This document shows positions 1 through 5,150 of a DNA stretch of 6,150 bases, in pieces. This stretch comes from an uncultured Maribacter sp. (GTDB lineage Bacteria > Bacteroidota > Bacteroidia > Flavobacteriales > Flavobacteriaceae). Location of the stretch: positions 1 through 6,150 of the forward strand of contig CAJQMW010000420.1 in assembly GCA_905479535.1 (NCBI GenBank), given 5' to 3'. Each line of letters starts with the position of its first letter. Within the stretch, counting starts at the first letter, position 1. The position numbers and the translations under genes are program-made. A model generated the notes under the pieces. The model was not told the DNA's origin. It made no database searches and saw nothing but the letters and a program-made list of their open reading frames with translations.

Positions 1-200
1 AAGCTAAAAAAATCCAGTACTAAGCCTTAAATTTTCAGGACTTAATAGGAAGAAAACTCGTCGAATTGTATTATTCGTACCCCATCTAAAAATCCTTTCA
101 ACATTTATTCAGGCGTTCAACCAAACCTTGGGCTTAATCTATTAAAATATATGTTTAATTGCTGATTTCATAAATAAGTGTCTATATTTTATTTGATAAT

Positions 201-278
201 GTTTAGGGTTGTGATTCCTCATCATTTTTTCCTTTAAAAGGAACGAATGATTCTCTAATAAATAGTGTACCCTAAAAC
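201..278. repeat. Imperfect long inverted repeat (hairpin)
   Basis: Three nested pairs of arms share nearly one centre. TTTAGGGT at 202-209 pairs with ACCCTAAA at 269-276. ATCATT at 221-226 pairs with AATGAT at 246-251. TTCCTTT at 229-235 pairs with AAAGGAA at 237-243 around a single central A. The segments between the arms do not pair well. It could be a bidirectional transcription-end structure for a gene left of the window, or a decayed palindromic repeat. Neither can be decided from the sequence. Confidence 0.5.
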
Positions 279-308
279 CTTAAATAAAAAATTTCTTGAA
301 ATCTAAAG

Positions 309-512
309 GAGGCAAGCCATAGGGGTATTTCGCCGGTTTCATTTTGGCCTTGGGGCCAAAAACCGTCCCGCACGTGCGGGATTATATTTTGCCTCACCCA
401 GCCCCGACCATTCGGGGGCGAAAATGCCAGTTCCGAACTTGTGCATTCCTCTCGCTACGCTCGTCGGATGCAAGAGGAGAGGTGAAACGAGGCAAAGCCG
501 TCGGGGAATTTA
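309..512. repeat. GC-rich intergenic island with multiple palindromes, flanked by a short direct repeat
   Basis: This block is much richer in G+C than the surrounding sequence. It contains an 8-bp stem with a 4-base loop (TTTTGGCC 342-349 / GGCCAAAA 354-361) and a perfect 14-bp palindrome at 367-380 (CCCGCAC/GTGCGGG). A 6-bp GC stem follows (CCCCGA 402-407 / TCGGGG 412-417), and arms TCCTCT 447-452 / AGAGGA 473-478 could also pair. CCCCGAC 402-408 can alternatively pair with GTCGGGG 500-506. The island is bounded by direct repeats: GAGGCAA-GCC followed by GGGG and ATTT at 309-330, and the same pattern at 489-511. No reading frame of useful length is present. A repeat family, a remnant of mobile DNA and a structured RNA are all possible. 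Confidence 0.5.
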
Positions 513-741
513 TAGATTAAGGAAACTACTTAAGAGACCACATTTTGGATACTCTCAGAAAATATAATGGATATTGAATAAATAGGTCCATAAAAACGGC
601 GATTTTATGAGACCAACCTTTTCATATATAATTACTACGAAAATCTAGATTACAACATACCTCCTCTGTTAAAGTAGTCCTAGTTCATTATTTGAATATT
701 GCAATCGAACCCCATTTATCGACGGTTCAGCTCAAAGTCAT

Positions 742-771
742 TTTGTAAACGATTGGATGAGCCCATCTTTG
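742..771 (+). promoter_or_regulatory. Candidate Bacteroidota-type promoter for the four-gene operon
   Basis: TTTG at 742-745 is followed after 18 bases by CATCTTTG at 764-771. This matches the Bacteroidota primary-sigma consensus TTTG / TAnnTTTG with one departure (C for the first T of the -7 box). Transcription would start shortly after 775, leaving an untranslated leader of roughly 25 bases before the start codon at 803. The call rests on motif match and position only. Confidence 0.4.
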
Positions 772-802
772 GGACATCACGTAACATTTACAAAACTTCA
801 AA

Positions 803-1249
803 ATGACACCAACAGATATCTTTTCGCTTGTAAATTTTATCGTAATGCCCATGTGGATTTTAATGATTTTCCTGCCTAAATGGAAAATCACAAGGTTCTT
901 GATCAATTTCAAGATTATTCCAATAGTGCTATCGCCCATTTATGTTTTCTATATCATTCAATCCATACGGGACGGTGGGCTAATGGATTTTGGCAGTCTA
1001 TCATCCGTAATGGAATTGTTCACGGAAGAAAATGCGGTCTTGGCAGGATGGGTTCATTATCTCGTCTTTGATCTTCTAGTGGGCATGTGGATGCTTGATA
1101 AGAGTAGAACATTAGGTATTCATCAAGTAGTGATGGCTCCTTGCCTTTTCCTAACCTTTATGTTTGGTCCGTTGGGCTTCTTAATCTTTATGATCGTCAA
1201 AACTCTCCGAAATAAAATATCATATAAAACTGCTCCAAAGCAAGATTAG
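803..1249 (+). CDS. ABA4-like (DUF4281) integral membrane protein
   Basis: This 148-residue inner-membrane protein has about four membrane segments (roughly residues 6-24, 37-54, 80-98 and 108-134). The central block GWVHYLVFDLLVGMWM (82-97), the following Asp-Lys-Ser-Arg, and the Pro-Cys-Leu...Phe-Gly-Pro-Leu-Gly stretch (113-125) are what I recognise as the ABA4-like family. In plants, ABA4 is required to make neoxanthin, a carotenoid epoxide. The bacterial members have no established function that I know of, so a role in carotenoid or lipid chemistry here is only a family-based guess. The length suits a complete single-domain member. The ATG at 803 lacks a Shine-Dalgarno sequence, as is usual in this phylum. 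It is the first gene of a tight operon with a membrane protein and a LytS/LytTR pair. Confidence 0.8.
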   Translation: MTPTDIFSLVNFIVMPMWILMIFLPKWKITRFLINFKIIPIVLSPIYVFYIIQSIRDGGLMDFGSLSSVMELFTEENAVLAGWVHYLVFDLLVGMWMLDKSRTLGIHQVVMAPCLFLTFMFGPLGFLIFMIVKTLRNKISYKTAPKQD

Positions 1250-1268
1250 TACAATTAAAAGAAAAAAT

Positions 1269-2144
1269 ATGGATTCTTATACAACGCCACTCATCAAAAA
1301 TAGTCCGTCCTCAAATGATATATGGAAACCAAGAGCGACATTTCAAGGAACCATTTCAGGCCTATTGGCAAAAGTCAAAAAAGAAAGTCCGGTGCTGTTC
1401 TGGGTAGCTGCGCTAATAGCAATAACAGGATTTGGATGCCTACTGGGCCTCTTTATAGACGACAGAACGTTGATGGGAGTCAACGTATGGTTAAAACCTT
1501 TAAAATTTTCCATATCAATAACAATTTATTTGATCACCGTGGGATATCTGATCACCAAGTACCCCTATTCCAATAGAAAGAGGGGGTTAATAAACCATAT
1601 TACCGCTTGGTCCCTCTTACTGGAATTTATAGTCATCGTATACCAAGGTTCTAGGGGCGTACAAAGTCATTACAATACTGCCACCCCTTTCGATAGCATC
1701 CTGTTCATGTTGATGGGTGTTTTTGTTGGAATAAACGTATTGACCATGGTCCTATTTATCATAGACACGGCCCGTCTAAAATTAAAGACTACCAAATCGG
1801 TACAATGGGCCATACTGCTTGGTTGGCTTATCGTTTTTTTCGGCAGTTGGGTAGGCGGGCAGATGATTTCCCAAGTTTCCCATAACGTTGGAATAATTGA
1901 TGGGGGAGCAGGATTACCGCTGGTAAATTGGAGCACTATTGGGGGAGACCTGAGAATCGCACATTTTTTCGGTTTGCACGGTATACAGATAATTCCGTTA
2001 TTCGCCCTATGGGTATCTAAAAAAAGTAGTTTTAGCAATAGAAATCAACTACTGGCCGTCACCGCTTTTGCACTGCTATTCGCCGCGCTAATAGGTTATG
2101 TATTCTATCAGGCGAAACAAGGTATACCTGTAATCGCCCTTTAA
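1269..2144 (+). CDS. Unrecognised multi-pass (about 7 TM) membrane protein
   Basis: I do not recognise a named family. The 291-residue protein has a polar N-terminus of about 40 residues and then seven likely membrane helices (about 42-63, 79-97, 109-126, 141-166, 179-199, 232-249 and 259-280). Loop blocks that look constrained are Asp-Asp-Arg...Lys-Pro-Leu-Lys-Phe (64-80), Gln-Gly-Ser-Arg-Gly-Val-Gln-Ser-His-Tyr-Asn (126-136) and Gly-Asp-Leu-Arg-Ile-Ala-His-Phe-Phe-Gly-Leu-His-Gly-Ile-Gln (226-240). His232 and His237, at the entry to helix six, could bind a ligand or cofactor, but that is speculation. It starts 19 bases after the ABA4-like gene. It ends in tandem stops TAA-TAG just before the kinase start, in the same reading frame as the kinase. 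It may be a partner or sensory input for that kinase. Confidence 0.75.
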   Translation: MDSYTTPLIKNSPSSNDIWKPRATFQGTISGLLAKVKKESPVLFWVAALIAITGFGCLLGLFIDDRTLMGVNVWLKPLKFSISITIYLITVGYLITKYPYSNRKRGLINHITAWSLLLEFIVIVYQGSRGVQSHYNTATPFDSILFMLMGVFVGINVLTMVLFIIDTARLKLKTTKSVQWAILLGWLIVFFGSWVGGQMISQVSHNVGIIDGGAGLPLVNWSTIGGDLRIAHFFGLHGIQIIPLFALWVSKKSSFSNRNQLLAVTAFALLFAALIGYVFYQAKQGIPVIAL

Positions 2145-2153
2145 TAGATAACA

Positions 2154-3236
2154 ATGTTTTATAGTAAAAAGAAACGTATTGAATATTTAGGCTTCGATGA
2201 CTTTTGGTTTAAAATAGTTGGTATCCTAGTCATAAGTCTTACTGCCTTCTACCTCCTTAGTAATCCGACACGGGAGCATCTTTTTATAGAGCTCGCCATT
2301 ACTTACGGAGTATCATTGGGCTTTACTATCATTGATTGGTTCATTAATAGGGCGATTATGATTTTTTTGCGAAAAAAATATCCAGCGTTAAAAGATAGCG
2401 CACTACGGGTCTCCCTATTTTTTCTTGCTATAGTTAGCACGGTAATCGTGGTGGATTATATCGGTGTTTCTTTGTTATATCCCCTCACGAATGAGGACTA
2501 CAATTTTCTCAATCGTTCGCAAGCGCTTCTTTCCATAATTCTGATCAGTATTATGACCATGGCCATCTACGAGGCCATTTACTATCACATAAGGCTTAAG
2601 GGAGCTATCCAAGAAGAAGAACAATCAAAACAAGCTATTGTACAGGCGCAACTCGACGCGTTGCGGAACCAGGCACAACCGCACTTTTTCTTTAACACCC
2701 TAAATACGCTACGCGATATCATAGACCAGAACTCAAAGGAAGACGCAAAGGAATTTGTGGACAAGCTATCGGATATGTACCGATTTTTATTGGAATCGGG
2801 TAATACTGATCTGATTTCGCTTCGTGATGAACTAAAGTTCGCCAAAGCATATATCCACATTCAATCAGAACGGTTTGGAAACAACCTCAAATTGAAATGG
2901 AACATCCCGGAAGCTTCACTAGACGCACTTATCGTGCCTATGGGCCTACAGCTTTTATTGGAAAATGCGATAAAACACAATGTGGTTTCCAAAGCGAAAC
3001 CGTTGTTGATATCCATAACGGCAGCAGCTGACAAATTGCGTGTCGAGAATAAGATTCAGTTAAAATCCACGCAATTGCCTTCTACGAAACTTGGGCTAAA
3101 GAATATCGAAAAAAGGTATGCTTTGATTTTTAATAAATCCGTTGAAATAGTAAATGACGGAGATCGATTTATGGTTTCAGTTCCACTATTAGAAGCATCA
3201 GAACAAAAGAAGAGCTATGGAAATACTGATAATTGA
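2154..3236 (+). CDS. LytS-type membrane sensor histidine kinase (His_kinase, PF06580 family)
   Basis: This 360-residue kinase has about four N-terminal membrane helices (roughly 18-37, 43-62, 86-108 and 124-144). A coiled-coil-like linker follows (about 148-172), then the phospho-acceptor box Gln-Pro-His-Phe-Phe-Phe-Asn-Thr-Leu-Asn with His177. The ATP-binding N box is Leu-Glu-Asn-Ala-Ile-Lys-His-Asn (269-276), and a Lys-Leu-Gly-Leu-Lys-Asn-Ile-Glu-Lys-Arg-Tyr block (312-322) stands where the family has its Gly-Leu-x-Asn motif. The glycine-rich ATP lid is minimal, as is normal in this family. No extracellular sensor domain is apparent, so the signal is probably perceived in the membrane or supplied by a partner. 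It should phosphorylate the regulator whose gene overlaps its last 20 bases. The start lies 9 bases after the upstream stop, which suggests translational coupling. Confidence 0.95.
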   Translation: MFYSKKKRIEYLGFDDFWFKIVGILVISLTAFYLLSNPTREHLFIELAITYGVSLGFTIIDWFINRAIMIFLRKKYPALKDSALRVSLFFLAIVSTVIVVDYIGVSLLYPLTNEDYNFLNRSQALLSIILISIMTMAIYEAIYYHIRLKGAIQEEEQSKQAIVQAQLDALRNQAQPHFFFNTLNTLRDIIDQNSKEDAKEFVDKLSDMYRFLLESGNTDLISLRDELKFAKAYIHIQSERFGNNLKLKWNIPEASLDALIVPMGLQLLLENAIKHNVVSKAKPLLISITAAADKLRVENKIQLKSTQLPSTKLGLKNIEKRYALIFNKSVEIVNDGDRFMVSVPLLEASEQKKSYGNTDN

Positions 3237-3969
3237 AGACGAGACCCGGGCTGCGAGTCAATTGCAGCGAATGTTAAAAGCTTGTAATTTCGAATATACC
3301 TTGTTGGGAGTAATCGACACGGTTGAAGATACTGTGCAATGGTTTCAAGAAAACAATGCACCGGACTTGGTGTTTATGGACATCCAATTAGCGGACGGAT
3401 TGAGTTTTGAGGTTTTTCAAAAAATAGAGATAGAAGCTCCGATTATATTTACAACGGCTTTCGATCAATACGCCATTCAAGCATTTAAAGTGAACAGTGT
3501 GGATTATCTTTTAAAGCCCATACAACAGGATGATCTGAAAAAAGCCTTGGATAAATTCAATAAGTCCAATAAACCGACCGCCATCGATCCATCCATTTTA
3601 AAGCAATTGCTTGGCAGTATGCAGCCACGCACTAATAGGGAAGGCCTGTTGGTCAAAGAGGGAAGTGGTTTTGTGCAAATTAAAATTTCAGAGTTGTTGT
3701 ATTGCTATTCTGAGGATAGTATCACATTCGGTATAACTTCAAAGAAGCGCTTCATTATAGACGAAACATTGGATGAATTATTTGATTCATTGGATCAGAA
3801 CAAATTCTTTAAAATCAATCGTGGACAAATCGTAGCCAAAACTTCCATTCAGAAAATAGAGCCTTATTTTAACCATCGGGTCAAACTTTCCATAACAAAT
3901 TCGCGCGATCAAGAATTTATCGTCAGTAGACCAAAGACCGGCGATTTCAAGAAATGGATGAATACATAG
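3217..3969 (+). CDS. LytTR-family response regulator
   Basis: This 250-residue cytoplasmic transcription regulator has a receiver domain (about 1-117) and a LytTR DNA-binding domain (about 141-248). Receiver residues are all present: acidic Glu7-Asp8, phospho-acceptor Asp55 in Phe-Met-Asp-Ile-Gln, the Thr-Thr switch pair 79-80, and Lys100 before Pro101. The LytTR part shows the family's Phe-Phe-Lys-Ile-Asn-Arg-Gly block (197-203) and a Val-Ser-Arg-Pro-Lys-Thr-Gly-Asp-Phe-Lys-Lys-Trp ending. The ATG at 3217 lies inside the kinase gene, giving a 20-base overlap typical of a cognate pair. Its targets are unknown. Autoregulation of the operon, or control of the genes after the 278-base gap, is possible, but I could not identify LytTR-type direct repeats. 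Confidence 0.95.
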   Translation: MEILIIEDETRAASQLQRMLKACNFEYTLLGVIDTVEDTVQWFQENNAPDLVFMDIQLADGLSFEVFQKIEIEAPIIFTTAFDQYAIQAFKVNSVDYLLKPIQQDDLKKALDKFNKSNKPTAIDPSILKQLLGSMQPRTNREGLLVKEGSGFVQIKISELLYCYSEDSITFGITSKKRFIIDETLDELFDSLDQNKFFKINRGQIVAKTSIQKIEPYFNHRVKLSITNSRDQEFIVSRPKTGDFKKWMNT

Positions 3970-3970
3970 A

Positions 3971-4051
3971 GTGGTTGATTACAGTTCAGCTACCCTAAAC
4001 GACACTCCGGCAAAAAGGACTATTCATAGAGCAGGTTAAAACGGATATTGC
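3971..4051 (+). repeat. Direct repeat copy A (70-base leader-like repeat plus 5' stem)
   Basis: Positions 3982-4051 align with 5054-5123 over 71 columns with 57 identities, 12 mismatches and one single-base gap in each copy (about 80%). The best-kept blocks are CAGTTCA, AACGA-ACTC-GGCAAAAA, CTATTCA and ACGGATATTGC. A weak stem, GTGGTT 3971-3976 with AGCTAC 3988-3993 (two G-U pairs), sits where copy B has a strong 8-bp stem. The copy lies right after the response-regulator stop and before the lipoprotein gene, from which it is now separated by the palindromic element. No gene is evident in it. Confidence 0.75.
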
Positions 4052-4054
4052 TAC

Positions 4055-4216
4055 AGTGTTTTGTTAAGCCTGTTGTGTCGGTTAAGACGCCGTTATTTTT
4101 TGCCAGGACAAGGCGAAAAATTGTTGCATAGCCGTAGCTACGGAACCATTTTTTAACGCAGTACTGGTAAAAAAGAACTAGGCTTGGGCCGGCTAAAACA
4201 GGCTTAACAAAACACT
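4055..4216. mobile_element. 162-bp near-complete palindrome (MITE-like or REP-like insertion)
   Basis: The outer 20 bases at 4055-4074 are an exact reverse complement of 4197-4216. Similarity continues inwards with small gaps, for example GTTATTTTTTGCCAGGAC against GTTCTTTTTTACCAGTAC on the opposite strand, then GCG-AAAAATTGTT against GCGTTAAAAAATGGTT. The centre is the perfect 12-bp palindrome CCGTAGCTACGG at 4132-4143. The element therefore folds into one hairpin with arms of about 80 bases. It has no coding capacity, so any movement would need enzymes supplied from elsewhere. I could not define a convincing target-site duplication. It could also block transcription between the regulator gene and the lipoprotein gene. 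Confidence 0.7.
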
Positions 4217-4247
4217 AGTATTAGTTTAACCATTAAAATAAATCGAA

Positions 4248-4823
4248 ATGAAAAAATATATATTTATTGCCTTAGTTGGAATTTTATTTACTAGCTGTAG
4301 CACCACAAATGAAAAGGAAACTCGAAACTTAGAAAGATTTGATACCGTAAATCTTGTAGGTAATGTGGAGCTTCATTTAGAAAGAAATTCTGAACATTCG
4401 ATGGAAGTCATGGCAAATAATGCGGTTGATTTAGCAGATCTAATTACGGAAGTTCGCGATGGCGAGCTATATGTATATCATGAAAAAGATTGTGATTATT
4501 GCGAAACACCTAAATATAGTATTTACCTGAATCATAAAGGGATTTCAGATTTAAGCCTAACTGGAGTAATAAAACTCAACTCGGATGATGGAATTAGTCA
4601 AAGAGATTTAGTCATAAGTGGGGATGGGATTTTAAACGGTAATCTAGAAGTTTCTGTTACTAACCTCAACGTTGATTTGAAAGGGATAACTAATATTAAT
4701 ATTTCTGGTCATGCGGATACTTCCAACTTAAAAGTTACCGGTATTGGAATGATTAATGCTGGGCGTTTAAAAACTAAAAGCGGTCAAAACGTTTCAGAAG
4801 GTATTGCCCTCATCAATAAATAG
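4248..4823 (+). CDS. Small GIN-domain (DUF2807, PF10988) lipoprotein
   Basis: This 191-residue protein has a lipoprotein signal: charged Met-Lys-Lys, a hydrophobic core, then Leu-Phe-Thr-Ser-Cys with the lipidated Cys17. It should therefore sit in the outer or inner membrane facing the periplasm or surface. The rest (about 28-191) matches the head-GIN / DUF2807 pattern: Arg-Phe-Asp-Thr-Val-Asn-Leu-Val-Gly-Asn-Val-Glu-Leu, a Met-Glu-Val-Met-Ala-Asn-Asn block, and then short Gly/Ser/Asn-rich strands (about 99-175) suggesting a right-handed beta-solenoid. The family's function is not settled ('putative auto-transporter adhesin'). It stops soon after Lys-Thr-Lys-Ser-Gly-Gln, earlier than family members I know, so the C-terminal turns look missing. 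The sequence after the stop does not continue the family in another frame. Cys82 and Cys85 form a CxxC pair. An intrinsic terminator follows. Confidence 0.8.
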   Translation: MKKYIFIALVGILFTSCSTTNEKETRNLERFDTVNLVGNVELHLERNSEHSMEVMANNAVDLADLITEVRDGELYVYHEKDCDYCETPKYSIYLNHKGISDLSLTGVIKLNSDDGISQRDLVISGDGILNGNLEVSVTNLNVDLKGITNINISGHADTSNLKVTGIGMINAGRLKTKSGQNVSEGIALINK

Positions 4824-4899
4824 AAATGATTTTGTTTACATAGGAAGGCAACAAAAGCGAAATTGTATTTCTTCTTGCCCAAGAACTTCAGTTATTATG

Positions 4900-4933
4900 A
4901 ACCCTGTCTAAATCCATAGATAGGGTTTTCTAT
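4900..4933 (+). terminator. Intrinsic terminator after the GIN-domain lipoprotein gene
   Basis: An 11-bp stem with a single G-U pair is formed by AACCCTGTCTA (4900-4910) and TAGATAGGGTT (4917-4927), with a 6-base loop. It is followed at once by a T-rich run (TTCTATT). It lies about 77 bases after the lipoprotein stop and separates that transcript from the downstream amidohydrolase gene. Confidence 0.75.
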
Positions 4934-5043
4934 TATAAATTATCGTGCCATTTTTCCCGTGATGCCAACGATTCAAAACAGAAAAAACCCTCTGTGAGCC
5001 CATTAAATACAACCTACTTCAAGGAATCACATAAATAAGTATC
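4934..5043. other. Rest of the intergenic gap before repeat copy B
   Basis: This is AT-rich sequence between the terminator and repeat copy B. I see no open reading frame, strong hairpin or confident promoter in it. The amidohydrolase promoter should lie here or inside copy B. TTTG at 5050-5053, followed after 21 bases by TACTCTGG at 5075-5082, is only a poor match to the Bacteroidota consensus, so I do not call it. Confidence 0.5.
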
Positions 5044-5123
5044 GGATGGTTTGCAGTTCAACCATCCTTAACGATACTCTGGCAAAAATGCCTATTCAGT
5101 GATGTAGGTTAAACGGATATTGC
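5044..5123 (+). repeat. Direct repeat copy B (70-base leader-like repeat plus 5' stem-loop)
   Basis: This is the second copy of the repeat at 3982-4051, with 57 of 71 aligned columns identical over 5054-5123. It begins with a perfect 8-bp stem, GGATGGTT 5044-5051 / AACCATCC 5060-5067, whose loop holds part of the conserved CAGTTC. Copy A keeps a weaker stem at the same place. The end of the repeat lies 27 bases before the amidohydrolase start, so it is probably part of that gene's promoter or untranslated leader. There is no palindromic insertion here. Confidence 0.75.
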
Positions 5124-5150
5124 ACCAATAATCATTTAAAAGCATATATC

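Larger units (their letters stand above)
1..802. other. Long non-coding region upstream of the operon
   Basis: I see no supportable gene on either strand. Stops are dense in all frames, and neither edge frame continues a gene from outside the window. The stretch is AT-rich apart from a GC-rich block at about 309-512. It contains an imperfect hairpin at 201-278, the GC-rich palindromic island and a promoter candidate at 742-771, each listed separately. Between about 513 and 740 I see nothing definite. A structured RNA cannot be excluded, but none of the RNA families I know by sequence (tRNA, 5S rRNA, tmRNA, RNase P) is recognisable here. Confidence 0.7.

Noticed and set aside
342..380. Intrinsic terminators formed by the stems at 342-361 and 367-380
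   Set aside because: The first stem has T-runs on the 5' side and A-runs on the 3' side, opposite to a terminator. The second has a short stem and a mixed ATTATATTTT tail, with no gene shown upstream.
548..576. Third copy of the 70-base repeat (GATACTCT ... GGATATTG)
   Set aside because: Only two 8-base words match copy B, at the wrong spacing (21 against 42 bases). Chance is a sufficient explanation.
727..939. Minus-strand open frame of 70 codons over the operon promoter
   Set aside because: It overlaps the start of the ABA4-like gene, has no recognisable features and is short.
1670..2038. Minus-strand open frame of 122 codons
   Set aside because: It lies wholly inside the 7-TM membrane protein gene and has no recognisable domain. 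It is a shadow of that gene.
3982..4029. Remnant protein-coding homology between repeat copies A and B (similar frame reading Ser-Ser-x-x-Leu-Asn-Asp-Thr)
   Set aside because: Differences are spread over all three codon positions, and copy B soon meets a stop in that frame. There is no sign of coding constraint.
3982..5123. Integron-like attC sites bracketing the lipoprotein gene as a cassette
   Set aside because: Copy B contains GTTCAAC and GTTAAAC resembling attC core sites, but copy A has neither in proper form (GTTCAGC, GTTAAAA). Palindromy between the cores is poor and no integrase is visible.
5100..5125. Thiamine pyrophosphate riboswitch-like text (GGATATTGC)
   Set aside because: Only a faint resemblance to the GGATAATGCCAG part of the THI element. 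The CTGAGA block and the expected helices are absent, and the downstream gene is not a thiamine gene.
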